Source of the DNA: Onchidella celtica
Taxonomy: Eukaryota; Mollusca; Gastropoda; Systellommatophora; Onchidiidae
NCBI GenBank assembly: GCA_963931925.1
Contig: OZ007579.1
Coordinates: 29,816,477 to 29,880,476 of the forward strand
Length of the DNA: 64,000 bases
Reading direction: 5' to 3'
The notes under the pieces are model-generated. The model was not told the DNA's origin, did not search any database, and worked only from the letters and a program-made list of their open reading frames with translations. A program made the position numbers and the translations under genes. Within the stretch, counting starts at the first letter, position 1; each line of letters begins with the position of its first letter. This document shows positions 54,668 to 63,946 of this stretch, one piece after another.

Positions 54668-55419
54668 TAAGTTGAATATCTTTCAACTCCAAGGACATTA
54701 TACAGCGTCTGCACTATCGTGAAATAATCTTATAGCACTCCCAATCTCACAAAGGTAGTTGCTAATTCTATTACAATTAATAACAATTTCAGTGTCTTCC
54801 CGAATGTCATCACAAATACAATACAATGCAGTGTACTTTGCATCACTAATGCCATAACTAATACAATACCGTCATTGCTTCCCAATAGTAAACAGTAGGC
54901 CTACTAGTCAAAATAACACAACGCCACCACTGTGGTGAAACAATGGTCAATGATATTATTACAAATCATATAAGGTGAAACGATGGCCCATCGTTTACAT
55001 AATGCTTCGTGCACGAATCATAGCATATAACTTGTTGTACATAACATGGTTATCTCCAAAATGTATAACTCATACGTACAATGGCAAAATTACCAATACC
55101 GACCACTGATTGGGGTCTTTCTTCATCATATTAGGTCAAAACAAGTTACAACATTGCAATATAACACAAACACTGCTTGCTCGCAGTCCCCATTTGGGTT
55201 ACATTTTCCAAAAATTACACCAAGTTCCATTGGTAACTAATATGACATAGCATAAAATCAAAATGTGACTAACACATCATGACTCTCTATCAGCCATCAA
55301 TTCAATATTCAGTCACAGATGAACTATGTCCCCAATTACAGTACAATACTGCCGTCCTAGAAATTCATCTAGTAGGCAAAAGTATGGGTTACAATGCATT
55401 TCACTGATAGTGTACTACT
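54668..55419. other. Non-coding 3' region of the Gypsy element
   Basis: About 750 bp between the RNase H stop and the polypurine tract, AT-rich, with no ORF that resembles env, chromodomain or another known module. Confidence 0.7.
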
Positions 55420-56037
55420 TTAAAATACCCTGCTCAGGAAATCGGCACAGACATTTTCTCTGCCTTTTACGTAGTGAATCCTGAATCGATAAGACTGTAA
55501 AAATAAATTCCATCGTAATAACTTTGGACTGTCAAACTTGGCAGAGTTCAAAAACTCTAATGACCGATGGTCAGTTTGGAGCACAAACTCCTTTCCATAC
55601 AAATACAAAGTAAACTTTTTTACAGCCCAAACAATAGCTAAACATTCGCGCTCTGAGACCGAATATTTTGTCTCACGAGGCAATAGCTTACGACTAGCAT
55701 ATGCCACAGGGTACAACTTTCCCTCATGTTCCTGCATAAGACTAGCGCCTAATCCGCGATCTGATGCATCAGTTGCTAAGACAAACTCTTTGGAAAAATC
55801 TGGCAAACATAACACGGGTTTGGAGATAATGACATTCTTCAAAGAGGTGTACGCTTTCTCCTGCGTTTCATCCCACTGAACTATATTGGGCTGACCCTTT
55901 CTAAGTAAATCAGACAATGGTGATGCAATCGCTGAAAAGTTAGGAATAAATTCATGGTAATATCCCACTAATCCTAAGAATGCTTTCACTTCCTTCTTAG
56001 TGGGTGGGTCTGGGTGCGTCTCGTACCTTACATACAT
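55420..56037 (-). CDS. pol: Pol C-terminal part: RT connection and RNase H
   Basis: A 205-codon frame continuing pol after a one-base frame change near 56003-56015. It starts with the Gypsy-type connection KAFLGLVGYYHEFIPNFS (about residues 18-35). RNase H follows with the first Asp in LATDASDRGLGASL, the Glu in SVSERECLAIVWA, the next Asp in LQTDHRSLEFL, and a C-terminal block ending YVKGRENVCADFLSR. These are the usual catalytic D-E-D positions. RNase H degrades the RNA strand during reverse transcription. The listed ATG at 56037 is internal, not a true start. The frame difference from the upstream RT lies in a C-rich run, so an inactivating indel is the simplest explanation. It ends the pol gene, with no integrase downstream. 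Confidence 0.9.
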   Translation of the reverse strand: MYVRYETHPDPPTKKEVKAFLGLVGYYHEFIPNFSAIASPLSDLLRKGQPNIVQWDETQEKAYTSLKNVIISKPVLCLPDFSKEFVLATDASDRGLGASLMQEHEGKLYPVAYASRKLLPRETKYSVSERECLAIVWAVKKFTLYLYGKEFVLQTDHRSLEFLNSAKFDSPKLLRWNLFLQSYRFRIHYVKGRENVCADFLSRVF

Positions 56038-59000
56038 TCTCTTCTAACAGGCCAATCATACCTTCTCCCACTAAGTGTCCAACAAAGTCTACTTCAGACG
56101 TTCCAATCAGACACTTCGATGGTCTTGCAGTTGATCCAGCTTGGTCCATCCTCTGCAGTAAGTCCTTGAGAGTCTTCACATGCTCGTCGAATGTCTCTAT
56201 ATGAATCAGCAGGTCGTCCACATATGCTGTCACATTGTTCATTCCACGGATCAATGGCTTTACGATCCTGTTCAGCGTGGCTCCTGAGTTCATCATCCAA
56301 AAAGGCATCCGAATGAATTCATAGTGCTCGCCCATGGTGACGAACGCCGTCTTGGGAATGTCTTGCTCTCGAACTTTCACTTGCCAGTATCCCTTGCTCA
56401 GGTCAATCCGAGAGAATAATTTTCCTCTCGAGAGACTCTGAAACACTTCTAATGGCGCTGCTGTCGGATGAGGGTCGAATACTGTGATCTTGTTTAACCT
56501 CCTGTAGTCGATGCAGACTCGGTTGGATCCGTCCTTCTTCTTGACGACAACAATAGGTGAAGCATAAGCTGATGAGCTCCTTCGAATGATGCCCAGCCGT
56601 TCCATGGTGCTAAGCTCCTCCTTCAATGAGTCGCGCATAGCGTAGGGCACCGGGTATGGTCGTTGACGAACTGGTACTTCTGTCGTCAGGTCGATGCGAT
56701 GTTCACCCAACTGACAGCATCCAGGGAGATTGGTGAAGACATGCTGGTAATTCTTCACCACATCGCAGAGTTCTTGACGTTGTTCCGATGTCAGTTGCGT
56801 TCCATACTGGACATCTCTGTAGCCTTCATTCTGGTCCCAGCTTCCTAGGACGGCAAGGTCCTCCGTCGTTCCACCGTTGTCGCCTTCCAGGTAGCAGTCC
56901 TCGATGATTGTCATGCCAGCTGACTCCACGGGTTGACTCTTGTCCATCATGTCGTCCTCTGCCAGTACAGTCTCAGCACTATCACCGCCGCCGTCCTTTA
57001 TGGCGTTGACATGTTCAGGCGTGGTATCTCTCCTACTGTTGTCCATCCCACACATCTCGGTCACAATAGGTCTCGGTTCCATTGCCACTGCTGCTGCTTT
57101 TGACGTCCTTGGAATGTATCTCTTGAGGAGGTTGGCGTACAAGGTCTTTTCTTTTGCACCCATCTTGATTCTATAGTCGTTAACACCGACAACTGAGACT
57201 ACCTTATATGGTCCCTTCCATTGGACTAGGAGCTTGTTAGTGTTCGTCGGCAGTAGCACCAACACTTCATCTCCGGGGCGGAACTTCCTCTCTCGCGCTT
57301 TCCGGTCGTAGTAGGTCTTCTGTCTACCTTGAGCCTTGGAGAGTTCTTCCTTCGCTAACTTCCATGTGTCCTCCAGCCTCTCACGTAGTTCCATGACGTA
57401 CTGGTAACTGGTCTTCGTTTCCGGCTCCTCTACGTCCTTGGTCCATAGTTGTCGTAAGATGTGCATTGGTCCTCTCACAGTTCTCCCATACAGCAACTCG
57501 AATGGGGCAAACTTGGTCGACTCTTGGGGAACTTCACGATATGCGAAGAGCAGCGGGTTGATGTATCTGTGCCACTGCTTGGGTTGCTCTGCGCACAGTC
57601 GCCTTAAGGTCTTCTTCAGTGTGCCGTTAAATCGCTCCACCAACCCGTTGCACATAGGGTGGTAGACTGTAGTGGTCGACTGTCGAATTCCCAGTAGTCT
57701 ATTCGTTTCCTTCATGACATCTGACATAAACTGGGTCCCTTGGTCCGACAAGATCTCTTCGGGCACACCCAAACGGCTGTAGATGTTCACTAAGGCTTCT
57801 GCTACCGTTTCTGCGTCGATCTTCTTCAAGGGTGTGGCTTCGGGGTAACGAGTAGCGTAGTCTATGTACACCAGGATATACCGATGTCCACCTTCACTTG
57901 GGGGGTCGATAGGTCCTACTAAGTCCACGGCCACTCGCCTAAATGGTACGTCCACTACTGGCATACTCTGCAGGTGCACCTTTGGGGTCGCTCCTTTGTT
58001 CACCGTCCTCTGGCATATGTCGCATGAGCGGCAGTATCTCGCGACGTCACCTTCAATTCCAGGCCAATAAAAATTGCTCATAACTCTGTCTTTGGTTTTC
58101 TTCACGCCTAGGTGTCCTCTGACGATCGAGTCGTGGGCTACGCTCAGTACATACTCTCTCAGTTTCTCGGGTAGTACCACTTGCCTTATAACCGTCGCCT
58201 GTCTCAGGTCCTTGTAGATCCGGTACAGTACTCCTCCATGTTTCTCAAAATGAACAGATTTATTGCCTCTATTAGTTGGGATCTTCTCCTGCTCTAACTT
58301 CCTAATGACTTCGTCTTCTTCTTGGAGTCGGATAAGTTCCTCTCTATCCACTCCCGCGTGCCGTTCTGCCCTCGGCACCTTCAGCGACGTAGACCGGTCC
58401 TTCCTCTTCTCCTGAGCCCTCGTGGTCACCGCTCCTACCATCACCTCAGTATCAGGGTCGTACGGATCCTTCGCTCCGTCCACGTTCCCGACGACTAGGT
58501 CGCAGATGGTCTCCGGGAGACACAGCGCCGTCACTTTGCCCGTCAGGTAAGGCGTCTTCACGTCGATAACGGCTTCCTCCGCCGCTAGCAAGGAGTTATC
58601 GATCCTCGCGATAAGTTTCTTCCCACCGGTGAGCTGTCCGTCGTCCACCAGTGCTCGCCGCACCACTACACCTTCACAGCCGGTATCTCTTAGGACATCT
58701 ACCGCTCGATTTCCAATCAAGCCCTTCATCACTGGTAACTTCAGTTTCTCCACGGTCCTTCCGTCACTGCATCCTCCGCACGTAACAGGCACCGCTAACT
58801 GTAGCTTCCCGTCCTTCATTACCGCTTGAACGTTGATGCTGGTGTCAGCCGTCGTCGCATCCTGTCTTGACGACTCGTCCGCCGCTATAACTACGGCCGC
58901 CGCCGCCTTGTTCGGCTTGCCTCGTCCCATATCCTTCTGGGCTGGACACATCCTCCGAACGTGGCCTGGCTTTCCACAAAGGTAACATTTCAACTCACCT

Positions 59001-59701
59001 TTGTCGTTTAACTTTGCACGACACTCCGTCGCCTTGTGTCCCGGCCTCTGGCACCTATGGCAGACCTGTGGGCTTCTGTCTTCGTTGGGCCTCTGTCGCA
59101 CTGGCCGGCTCTGCAGTGTGGCGCTCCCGCTGAGCGTCCGGTTCCTCGCTACCAGGTACGCCTCCGCTGAATCTGCGATGTCCTGTAGCGTCTTTGGTTT
59201 CCTCTCCCTCACATGGGTTGCAAGGTCTGGTGGGCAGGCATCCATGAATTGCTCTCTGACGAACAGATCTCTCACTCCTTCGTAGGTCTCCTCCGTCTTC
59301 GACAGCTTTATCCACCTCTCTAGATAGGTCTTGATCCTGGTCAAAAACATTCCAACATCTTCTCCATCTTCAGGCTTACCTTGTCTGAACATGAGTCTGT
59401 ATCCGTCCTCTGACAGGTTGTACCTCTTCTGCAACGCTTCCTTGACCTTGTCGTAGTCCTTGGCTTCGTCGATCGGTAGTCTGCAGAAGCACTCCAAAGC
59501 TCTCCCGGTCAGCAGGGCAGACAGTGGATCTGTCCTGCTGACCAGTCCAGGTGGATCTGGGCCATTCAGCTGTCTCGGCAAACCTCTCAAACCGCAGCAA
59601 CCAGCTATCCAGATCGTCCTTCTTGTCCTGAAATGCAGGTAGCTTGGGTCTCTTAGAACTGGCGTGGTCGTCGGTCTTCTGCGCTGAGTCGTTGCCTCCA
59701 C
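55997..59701 (-). CDS. gag-pol: Gag C-terminus and Pol: zinc knuckles, protease, integrase, RT
   Basis: A 1234-residue open frame. Residues from about 58 on are capsid-like gag sequence. Two CCHC zinc knuckles lie at C214-H222-C227 and C239-H247-C252. Aspartic protease follows with DTG at 339-341. Integrase has an HHCC finger (H523, H530, C560, C563), catalytic D593, D653 and E689 (D-x35-E spacing for the last pair), and a GPY/F motif at W828-KGPY. A linker (about 865-1005) leads to RT with CIDYRRLN (1063-1070), DLSKGYWQ (1100-1107), PFWMMNSGA (1133-1141) and catalytic YVDD (1160-1163). Protease, integrase and RT are therefore in one frame in this order, with integrase before RT. The first about 57 residues are out-of-frame readings of gag, since the real gag start is at 59927 in another frame. 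The frame ends at 55997 just before RNase H. Confidence 0.93.
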   Translation of the reverse strand: MEATTQRRRPTTTPVLRDPSYLHFRTRRTIWIAGCCGLRGLPRQLNGPDPPGLVSRTDPLSALLTGRALECFCRLPIDEAKDYDKVKEALQKRYNLSEDGYRLMFRQGKPEDGEDVGMFLTRIKTYLERWIKLSKTEETYEGVRDLFVREQFMDACPPDLATHVRERKPKTLQDIADSAEAYLVARNRTLSGSATLQSRPVRQRPNEDRSPQVCHRCQRPGHKATECRAKLNDKGELKCYLCGKPGHVRRMCPAQKDMGRGKPNKAAAAVVIAADESSRQDATTADTSINVQAVMKDGKLQLAVPVTCGGCSDGRTVEKLKLPVMKGLIGNRAVDVLRDTGCEGVVVRRALVDDGQLTGGKKLIARIDNSLLAAEEAVIDVKTPYLTGKVTALCLPETICDLVVGNVDGAKDPYDPDTEVMVGAVTTRAQEKRKDRSTSLKVPRAERHAGVDREELIRLQEEDEVIRKLEQEKIPTNRGNKSVHFEKHGGVLYRIYKDLRQATVIRQVVLPEKLREYVLSVAHDSIVRGHLGVKKTKDRVMSNFYWPGIEGDVARYCRSCDICQRTVNKGATPKVHLQSMPVVDVPFRRVAVDLVGPIDPPSEGGHRYILVYIDYATRYPEATPLKKIDAETVAEALVNIYSRLGVPEEILSDQGTQFMSDVMKETNRLLGIRQSTTTVYHPMCNGLVERFNGTLKKTLRRLCAEQPKQWHRYINPLLFAYREVPQESTKFAPFELLYGRTVRGPMHILRQLWTKDVEEPETKTSYQYVMELRERLEDTWKLAKEELSKAQGRQKTYYDRKARERKFRPGDEVLVLLPTNTNKLLVQWKGPYKVVSVVGVNDYRIKMGAKEKTLYANLLKRYIPRTSKAAAVAMEPRPIVTEMCGMDNSRRDTTPEHVNAIKDGGGDSAETVLAEDDMMDKSQPVESAGMTIIEDCYLEGDNGGTTEDLAVLGSWDQNEGYRDVQYGTQLTSEQRQELCDVVKNYQHVFTNLPGCCQLGEHRIDLTTEVPVRQRPYPVPYAMRDSLKEELSTMERLGIIRRSSSAYASPIVVVKKKDGSNRVCIDYRRLNKITVFDPHPTAAPLEVFQSLSRGKLFSRIDLSKGYWQVKVREQDIPKTAFVTMGEHYEFIRMPFWMMNSGATLNRIVKPLIRGMNNVTAYVDDLLIHIETFDEHVKTLKDLLQRMDQAGSTARPSKCLIGTSEVDFVGHLVGEGMIGLLEENVCKVRDAPRPTH

Positions 59702-59927
59702 GTTGCTGGCGCATCCTCTCTATCTCCAACTCGTGGTTCATCTTTTCCCTTTCCAGCTGTCGTTCAGCCTCCTTCTCCTGTCGTTCAGCATCCTTCTCCC
59801 GAGCCTGCCGTTCAGCCTCCAGCTGTCTTTCTCTTTCTAGGCCTTCACGGAGGTAGTCCCGTCTCTCCTGCCCAGTGAGCTCCATAGCGTCCGCTTCCTG
59901 GCTAAGCCTTCCAATAACCTCCGACAT
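59376..59927 (-). CDS. gag: Gag N-terminal part
   Basis: A 183-codon frame starting at the ATG at 59927, about 90 bp after the primer-binding site. Residues 20-75 are a long charged coiled coil (ERERQLEAERQAREKDAERQ...), followed by a linker and KLPAFQDKKDDLDSWLLRFE (95-114), a typical start of a Gypsy-type capsid domain. After about residue 128 the frame no longer reads as gag. The capsid continues in the frame of the 55997-59701 ORF, so a frame change lies at about 59525-59560. It could be an inactivating indel or, less likely, programmed. Gag packages the element RNA and forms virus-like particles. Confidence 0.85.
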   Translation of the reverse strand: MSEVIGRLSQEADAMELTGQERRDYLREGLERERQLEAERQAREKDAERQEKEAERQLEREKMNHELEIERMRQQRGGNDSAQKTDDHASSKRPKLPAFQDKKDDLDSWLLRFERFAETAEWPRSTWTGQQDRSTVCPADRESFGVLLQTTDRRSQGLRQGQGSVAEEVQPVRGRIQTHVQTR

Positions 59928-60014
59928 GTTGTAGATAGCTTGTCGATGATATTCTACAATAAACTATGTAAATAAATCTAGTAATTTTGATCTGGTCCGC
60001 TCGAATATGGTCGG

Positions 60015-60032
60015 ATCCCGGACGGGCCCCCA
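60015..60032 (-). promoter_or_regulatory. Primer-binding site, tRNA-Pro type
   Basis: The plus strand reads ATCCCGGACGGGCCCCCA, which equals the 3' end of a tRNA-Pro including CCA. It differs at one position from the tRNA-Pro end that primes murine leukaemia virus. It lies 3 bp inside the 5' LTR (60036), the correct place for minus-strand priming. Confidence 0.9.
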
Positions 60033-60035
60033 ATA

Positions 60036-60655
60036 TGTAACAGCTGAGGTTGTTCTAGCACGTTATATTAGGGGGGAGTTAGTTGATCTAACTACAACCC
60101 TTTAGAAAACGAAACTATTACAGCTGTAAAATAAATAAACACGAGATCCGAAGATAGATTAAATAATACTAAAGTTTAATAACTGTATAGTGAACAATAA
60201 ATTACTAGGAAGACACCAGCGAAACTAAATATCTACGCCACACAAAAGGAAACTCACTTACTCACCGACCAACCACTCACACAGGTCTATATATATAAAC
60301 ATTCCTACAGAAAGTTCCCGAAATAAACGTTACCTTTGCCCTCGCACAAACTAACCAATCACGCATCAATACGTCATCAGGTTACATCACTCAAGGCCAA
60401 ATCCGGCGTAAACATTCGTATCCACAACGTTATCGAATATTCGGGAACATACTAATATTTACTGAACGAGTCAAAACACCCGACAACAAGCGAGCGAGGA
60501 AAAAAACTACTCACTAGAAAAGAAGGTCAGGTCACGGAGTACAGTACACTCTGGCGGTTGTCAACAATAAAATGGAAAAAGCAGTGGACACATGCTCAGC
60601 CACCAGCACAACAACAAAACCGGGGGAGGGCAAGGGGTAGCCCGCAGATGCTACA
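60036..60655 (-). repeat. 5' LTR of the Gypsy element
   Basis: 620 bp. Carries the promoter, with a TATA-like tract at 60288-60297 about 360 bp from the U3 start. Four substitutions versus 54035-54654 (about 99.4% identity). Confidence 0.95.
60288..60297 (-). promoter_or_regulatory. TATA-like element in the 5' LTR
   Basis: TATATATATA (minus-strand context TTTATATATATAGACC), at a position suited to start transcription inside the LTR. The same tract occurs in the 3' LTR. Confidence 0.5.
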
Positions 60656-60660
60656 TACTC
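60656..60660. repeat. Target-site duplication of the Gypsy element, right copy
   Basis: TACTC, identical to 54030-54034. Confidence 0.93.
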
Positions 60661-60900
60661 ATAAATGGAGCCAAAAGGTTGCTTCGTGACCTGCACGGTC
60701 TGCATGCATTCCTGTCTCTGTCCTCTCCCATTTGTTTTGGTTTTCAATATTTCCTGACCATACTTTGACATTTTAATATTCTATTGTACAAAAGAAAACC
60801 TTCTTGTTTGAAATAGACTCGAAAACTACAGTATAGATCTTTCTGAAATTTGGCATAAAGAACTGTGTAATACAGCATGTAAGCTATAATTATATAGAAG
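60661..60900. repeat. Dispersed repeat family F, copy 2, right part
   Basis: ATAAATGGAGCC, GACCTGCACGGTCTGCATGC and GATCTTTCTGAAATTTGG match 45160-45360, continuing the left part at 53915-54034. Confidence 0.88.
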
Positions 60901-61199
60901 CCTACAATTAGATTACTCTGATGAATAATTCGCAGAATGCCCAAATGATCTATTACATAAGCTTCAAAAGACAAGAAAATCACTGCTACCAATAAGCTCG
61001 AAAACTGCTGAATGGGTTTTTCTGAAATTTTGCATGAAAATATGGAATCTGGTTGCGAATCAAATAGGCTAAGAGCTTACAGTTACAATTGGCCAAGGGA
61101 TATAAACAAAATAGCGCAAATACTCTACTATATAAAAATACAAGAAAACTTCTGTGTAGTAGGCTCGAGAACTCCTGGTGTGATATTGATTACTAGATG
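60901..61199. other. Continuation of family F or unassigned
   Basis: AT-rich. GGGTTTTTCTGAAATTTTGC near 61014 repeats a block seen at 60837, so it may be a second family F unit. No gene seen. Confidence 0.45.
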
Positions 61200-61385
61200 A
61201 GCTACCGGGCATTGCCCAGAATAAACTATCATGTGATTCCCCCCCCCCCCCTCCTCTCTCTCTCTAGTATAATAAAAGTAATCAACTACAGTCTTGCTTC
61301 AGAACTCATGCGAACCACAACATTACGCACCAAACTGAGCGCTTGATACGGTTACTTTTTATGACATGCACGGTACTATATATAT
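61200..61385 (-). repeat. Dispersed repeat family G, copy 2 (reversed)
   Basis: CCGGGCATTGCCCAGAATAA, AGTCTTGCTTCAGAACTC, CGCTTGATACGGTTACTTTT, ATGACATGCACGGTAC, the reverse complement of 35575-35820. Confidence 0.75.
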
Positions 61386-62139
61386 TACGAAACAAACATG
61401 CAAAAATACAGGTGTTACATAGCAATAAACATTGTTATTTTTTTAAAATACATGCTTGGAGTAAACAACTTTTAATTATAGCCATCATCTTCCTTATCTC
61501 AATTGCCACCTTCCTGCCAAATTTAAGGCCTGAAGAGTGTATAGTTTGATCAGTTAGTCATGCCAAAGGTTGTAAGTTAATGAAATATATAATAGATTGG
61601 TACCGTATTGAGTATATCTGAAATTATTATCTCTAACTCTTTTTACATATCGATGTTGAAATAATGTGATACTGACGATCTAGCATCGTTACAAAGTTAA
61701 TAAAAATGAGAAAATAATGCTGTTTCATATGACGACTACGTGCCACGGCGTCTACCGAATATGGGTGGCTAGCGGCTGGCAGGGGAATGACATAACGTTT
61801 GATGAGAAAGATTTGCAGATAGCGACAATGATGTAAAAGTCAAAGTATGCGATGTCTCTTGCAAAGTGGTTTATATGCCTGTGTGTATCATTGTGTTTTG
61901 GTGTGTATGTATACGTGTGTGCGAGTGTGTTTGAAAAACTGGGGATACAGGGATGAGGGATAATGCAAAAACGGAAAATTTTAGATACTACACAAAAAAA
62001 AAAGGAGGATAATGAAAAAAGAAAATGAAACTAACTGAATGAAGATATAAAAACTGGAGGTTAAAATGGGAGGTTTAAGGATTCGAAGAAACTAGTAACA
62101 ATGAGGATAACAATAATCATCCCTCATCGCCCCCCACCC
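61386..62139. other. Intergenic stretch, no gene seen
   Basis: AT-rich sequence with a GT-rich patch at about 61880-61930. No coding, RNA or transposon feature was recognised. Confidence 0.5.
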
Positions 62140-62290
62140 CCCCCCCCCCCAAAAACACCTCGCCGACCGGCGCTGCACTGTGGCGATGACCTGCCTGCTT
62201 CAGTTGTAACTGGGCTGCAGTCATTATGGCACAAAGGCAAATTTCCCAAAAGGGATTGAAGAGTTATACAAATACAAATAATTATAGTAA
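62140..62290 (+). mobile_element. Second SINE-like segment, copy 2
   Basis: CGCCGACCGGCGCTGCACTG, TTGTAACTGGGCTGCAG, AAAGGCAAATTTCCCAAAAG and GGATTGAAGAGTT match 43525-43675. Preceded by a C run (about 62128-62151). Confidence 0.6.
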
Positions 62291-62984
62291 TAATAGTAAA
62301 ATAATAATAACAACAATAAAAATAGTATTAATAATAACAAAAAAATAATGAAGAGAAAAAAATAAAAGAAAGAGAAAAACTAAAGACATATCAAAAGATT
62401 TATCCCAAATAATATAACGCGATATGAAAGGAAAGGTGAACATAAGAAAAAAACACACAGGAAAAAAACTACAAAATAAAAACATGGACGACACAAAGAA
62501 GACACAAAAAATAACGACAGTCATGAGATACGGAAAACGAAATTCATTGCCCTTGAAACCCTTCACTGCTCACCTGGACTATGAGATGTAGAAATTAGTA
62601 GATCAGATTAGCCGAGCGGAGTGAATGGAATGAAATATGGGCATGTAGGTCACAGCTTGACCTTGTTTTCGAGGGGAGGAGTGGCGAAGTCCAGATTTAT
62701 AGAACAGTGACCGAACTTTAGCCTAGATATTTCCCTGCCCCACAGTTGTAAGGAGTAATGAGGTACATCAGTGTTACTTTGTCTGATAGAAATAGCGCCC
62801 AGATATTACATAATTGCCGATAGCCAATTTTTTACAGCAGGTGACCCACCCACGAGACCCTGCTATTGTCCGCTGGTCCAGAGAGCCTACAATATTGTAA
62901 GCACTCTGGCTGGACCCTACGTCTGTTCGGAGGGTTGGGTGGGGCTTTGCCCCCAATCTATGAAAAGTGTAACTGTGGGAAGGG
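62291..62984. other. Intergenic stretch, no gene seen
   Basis: A-rich with AATA/ATAA repeats to about 62480, otherwise unassigned. Confidence 0.5.
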
Positions 62985-63180
62985 AGTTCTGGGATGCGTG
63001 AGTACGCTTTTCAGTTATAGTAATAATTTGAAACGTTTGATTACATTACTTTAACTTTGTTTAGGGAACTGGATTTTAGGATTACATGAAAATCGAATAA
63101 GGGTTGTGTGTATCTAATAAAACAGTGAAAAGGTCAGATGTAAAATGCCACTTGAAATTTCAGACCATCAAGGCCTTAAC
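62985..63180. repeat. Dispersed repeat family L, copy 2
   Basis: GAGTACGCTTTTCAGTTATA, GGATTACATGAAAAT and AAATGCCACTTGAAATTTCA match 41205-41400. Confidence 0.5.
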
Positions 63181-63211
63181 ATGGACACTCACCGTTCTAT
63201 TGGGGTACGGA

Positions 63212-63600
63212 GAGGAATGGGAGTAAATAAAAGTGGCTCGTACAAAGAGGAATGGGAGTGAATCTAAGCGACCCGTACAAAGAGGAATGGAGGTGGATCC
63301 AAGCAGCTTTTACAAAGAGGAAGGGGAGTGAATCAAAGAGGCTCTTACTAGGAGGAATGGGATTGAATCTAAGCGGCTCGTACAAAGAGGAATGGAGGTG
63401 AATCTAAGTGGCTGGTACAAAGAGGAATGGGAGTGAATCAAAGAGGCTCGTACTAGGAGGAATGGGAGTGAATCTAAGCGGCTCGTACAGAGAGGAATGG
63501 GAGTGAATCAAAGAGGCTCGTACTAGGAGGAATGGGAGTGAATCTAAGCAGCTCGTACATAGAGGAAAGGGGGGGGGGTGAATCTAGGTGGCTCATACCT
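63212..63600. repeat. 35-bp tandem array, about 11 units
   Basis: The unit is GAGGAATGGGAGTGAATCTA then AGCGGCTCGTACAAA. Units alternate between a type with GCGGCTCGTACAAA and a type with GAGGCTCGTACTAG, giving a 70-bp higher-order pattern from about 63310 onward. Units differ at several sites. Confidence 0.92.
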
Positions 63601-63614
63601 ACTTTCTGGTTAAA

Positions 63615-63946
63615 AAGAAAAAGCTATATATAGCAAAGCCTCGCGTAAGAAATAATACCCAAACCATACCATAAACCGCAAAGAAAAGGGGGAAGAGAAA
63701 ACAATATCAATGTTTCGGGGCGGTACCCTTTTCAAGGAAAGAAAACAACAACAGAAAAACAAAATGGAAAACTGAACAGATAAAAAAAAAATTCTGTTTT
63801 GTTTTTCTGTTGTAGTTGTGCTTGTTTTCCTAGAAAAGGGTACTTCACCGAAATATTGATTTTTTTTTTTTTTTTTGGTCTTCCCCTTTTCTGTGTGTTT
63901 CATTGTATGGTTTGGGTGTTATTTCTTTGCTATATACAGCTTTTTC
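63615..63946. repeat. Long imperfect palindrome (hairpin, about 150-bp arms)
   Basis: AAAGCTATATATAGC at the left pairs with GCTATATACAGCTTT at the right. Further inward, AATACCCAAACCATAC pairs with GTATGGTTTGGGTGTT, GGTACCCTTTTC with GAAAAGGGTAC, and CAACAGAAAAACAAAA with TTTTGTTTTTCTGTTG. The loop is about 25 bp. No coding capacity, so a foldback or hairpin element is likely. Confidence 0.9.

Larger units (their letters stand above)
54035..60655 (-). mobile_element. Ty3/Gypsy-type LTR retrotransposon with integrase before RT (Gmr1-like order)
   Basis: A 6621-bp element with 620-bp LTRs (4 substitutions between them), the 5-bp target duplication TACTC (54030-54034 and 60656-60660), a tRNA-Pro primer site, gag and pol. 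Domain order along pol is zinc knuckles, protease, integrase, RT, RNase H. The RT and RNase H sequences (YVDD, Gypsy-style connection) and the integrase GPY/F module are Gypsy-type, but the order is that of Ty1/copia, the hallmark of the Gmr1-like group. Low LTR divergence indicates a recent insertion. Two frame changes (in gag, and between RT and RNase H) make this copy probably defective. No env-like ORF is present. Confidence 0.93.

Noticed and set aside
55997-59701. Integrase-first order as an assembly or chimera artefact
   Set aside because: Protease, integrase and RT are in one continuous frame with an intact linker, and LTRs, primer site and target duplication are consistent.
54035-60655. 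Endogenous retrovirus with env
   Set aside because: No ORF with signal peptide and membrane segments lies between RNase H and the 3' LTR.
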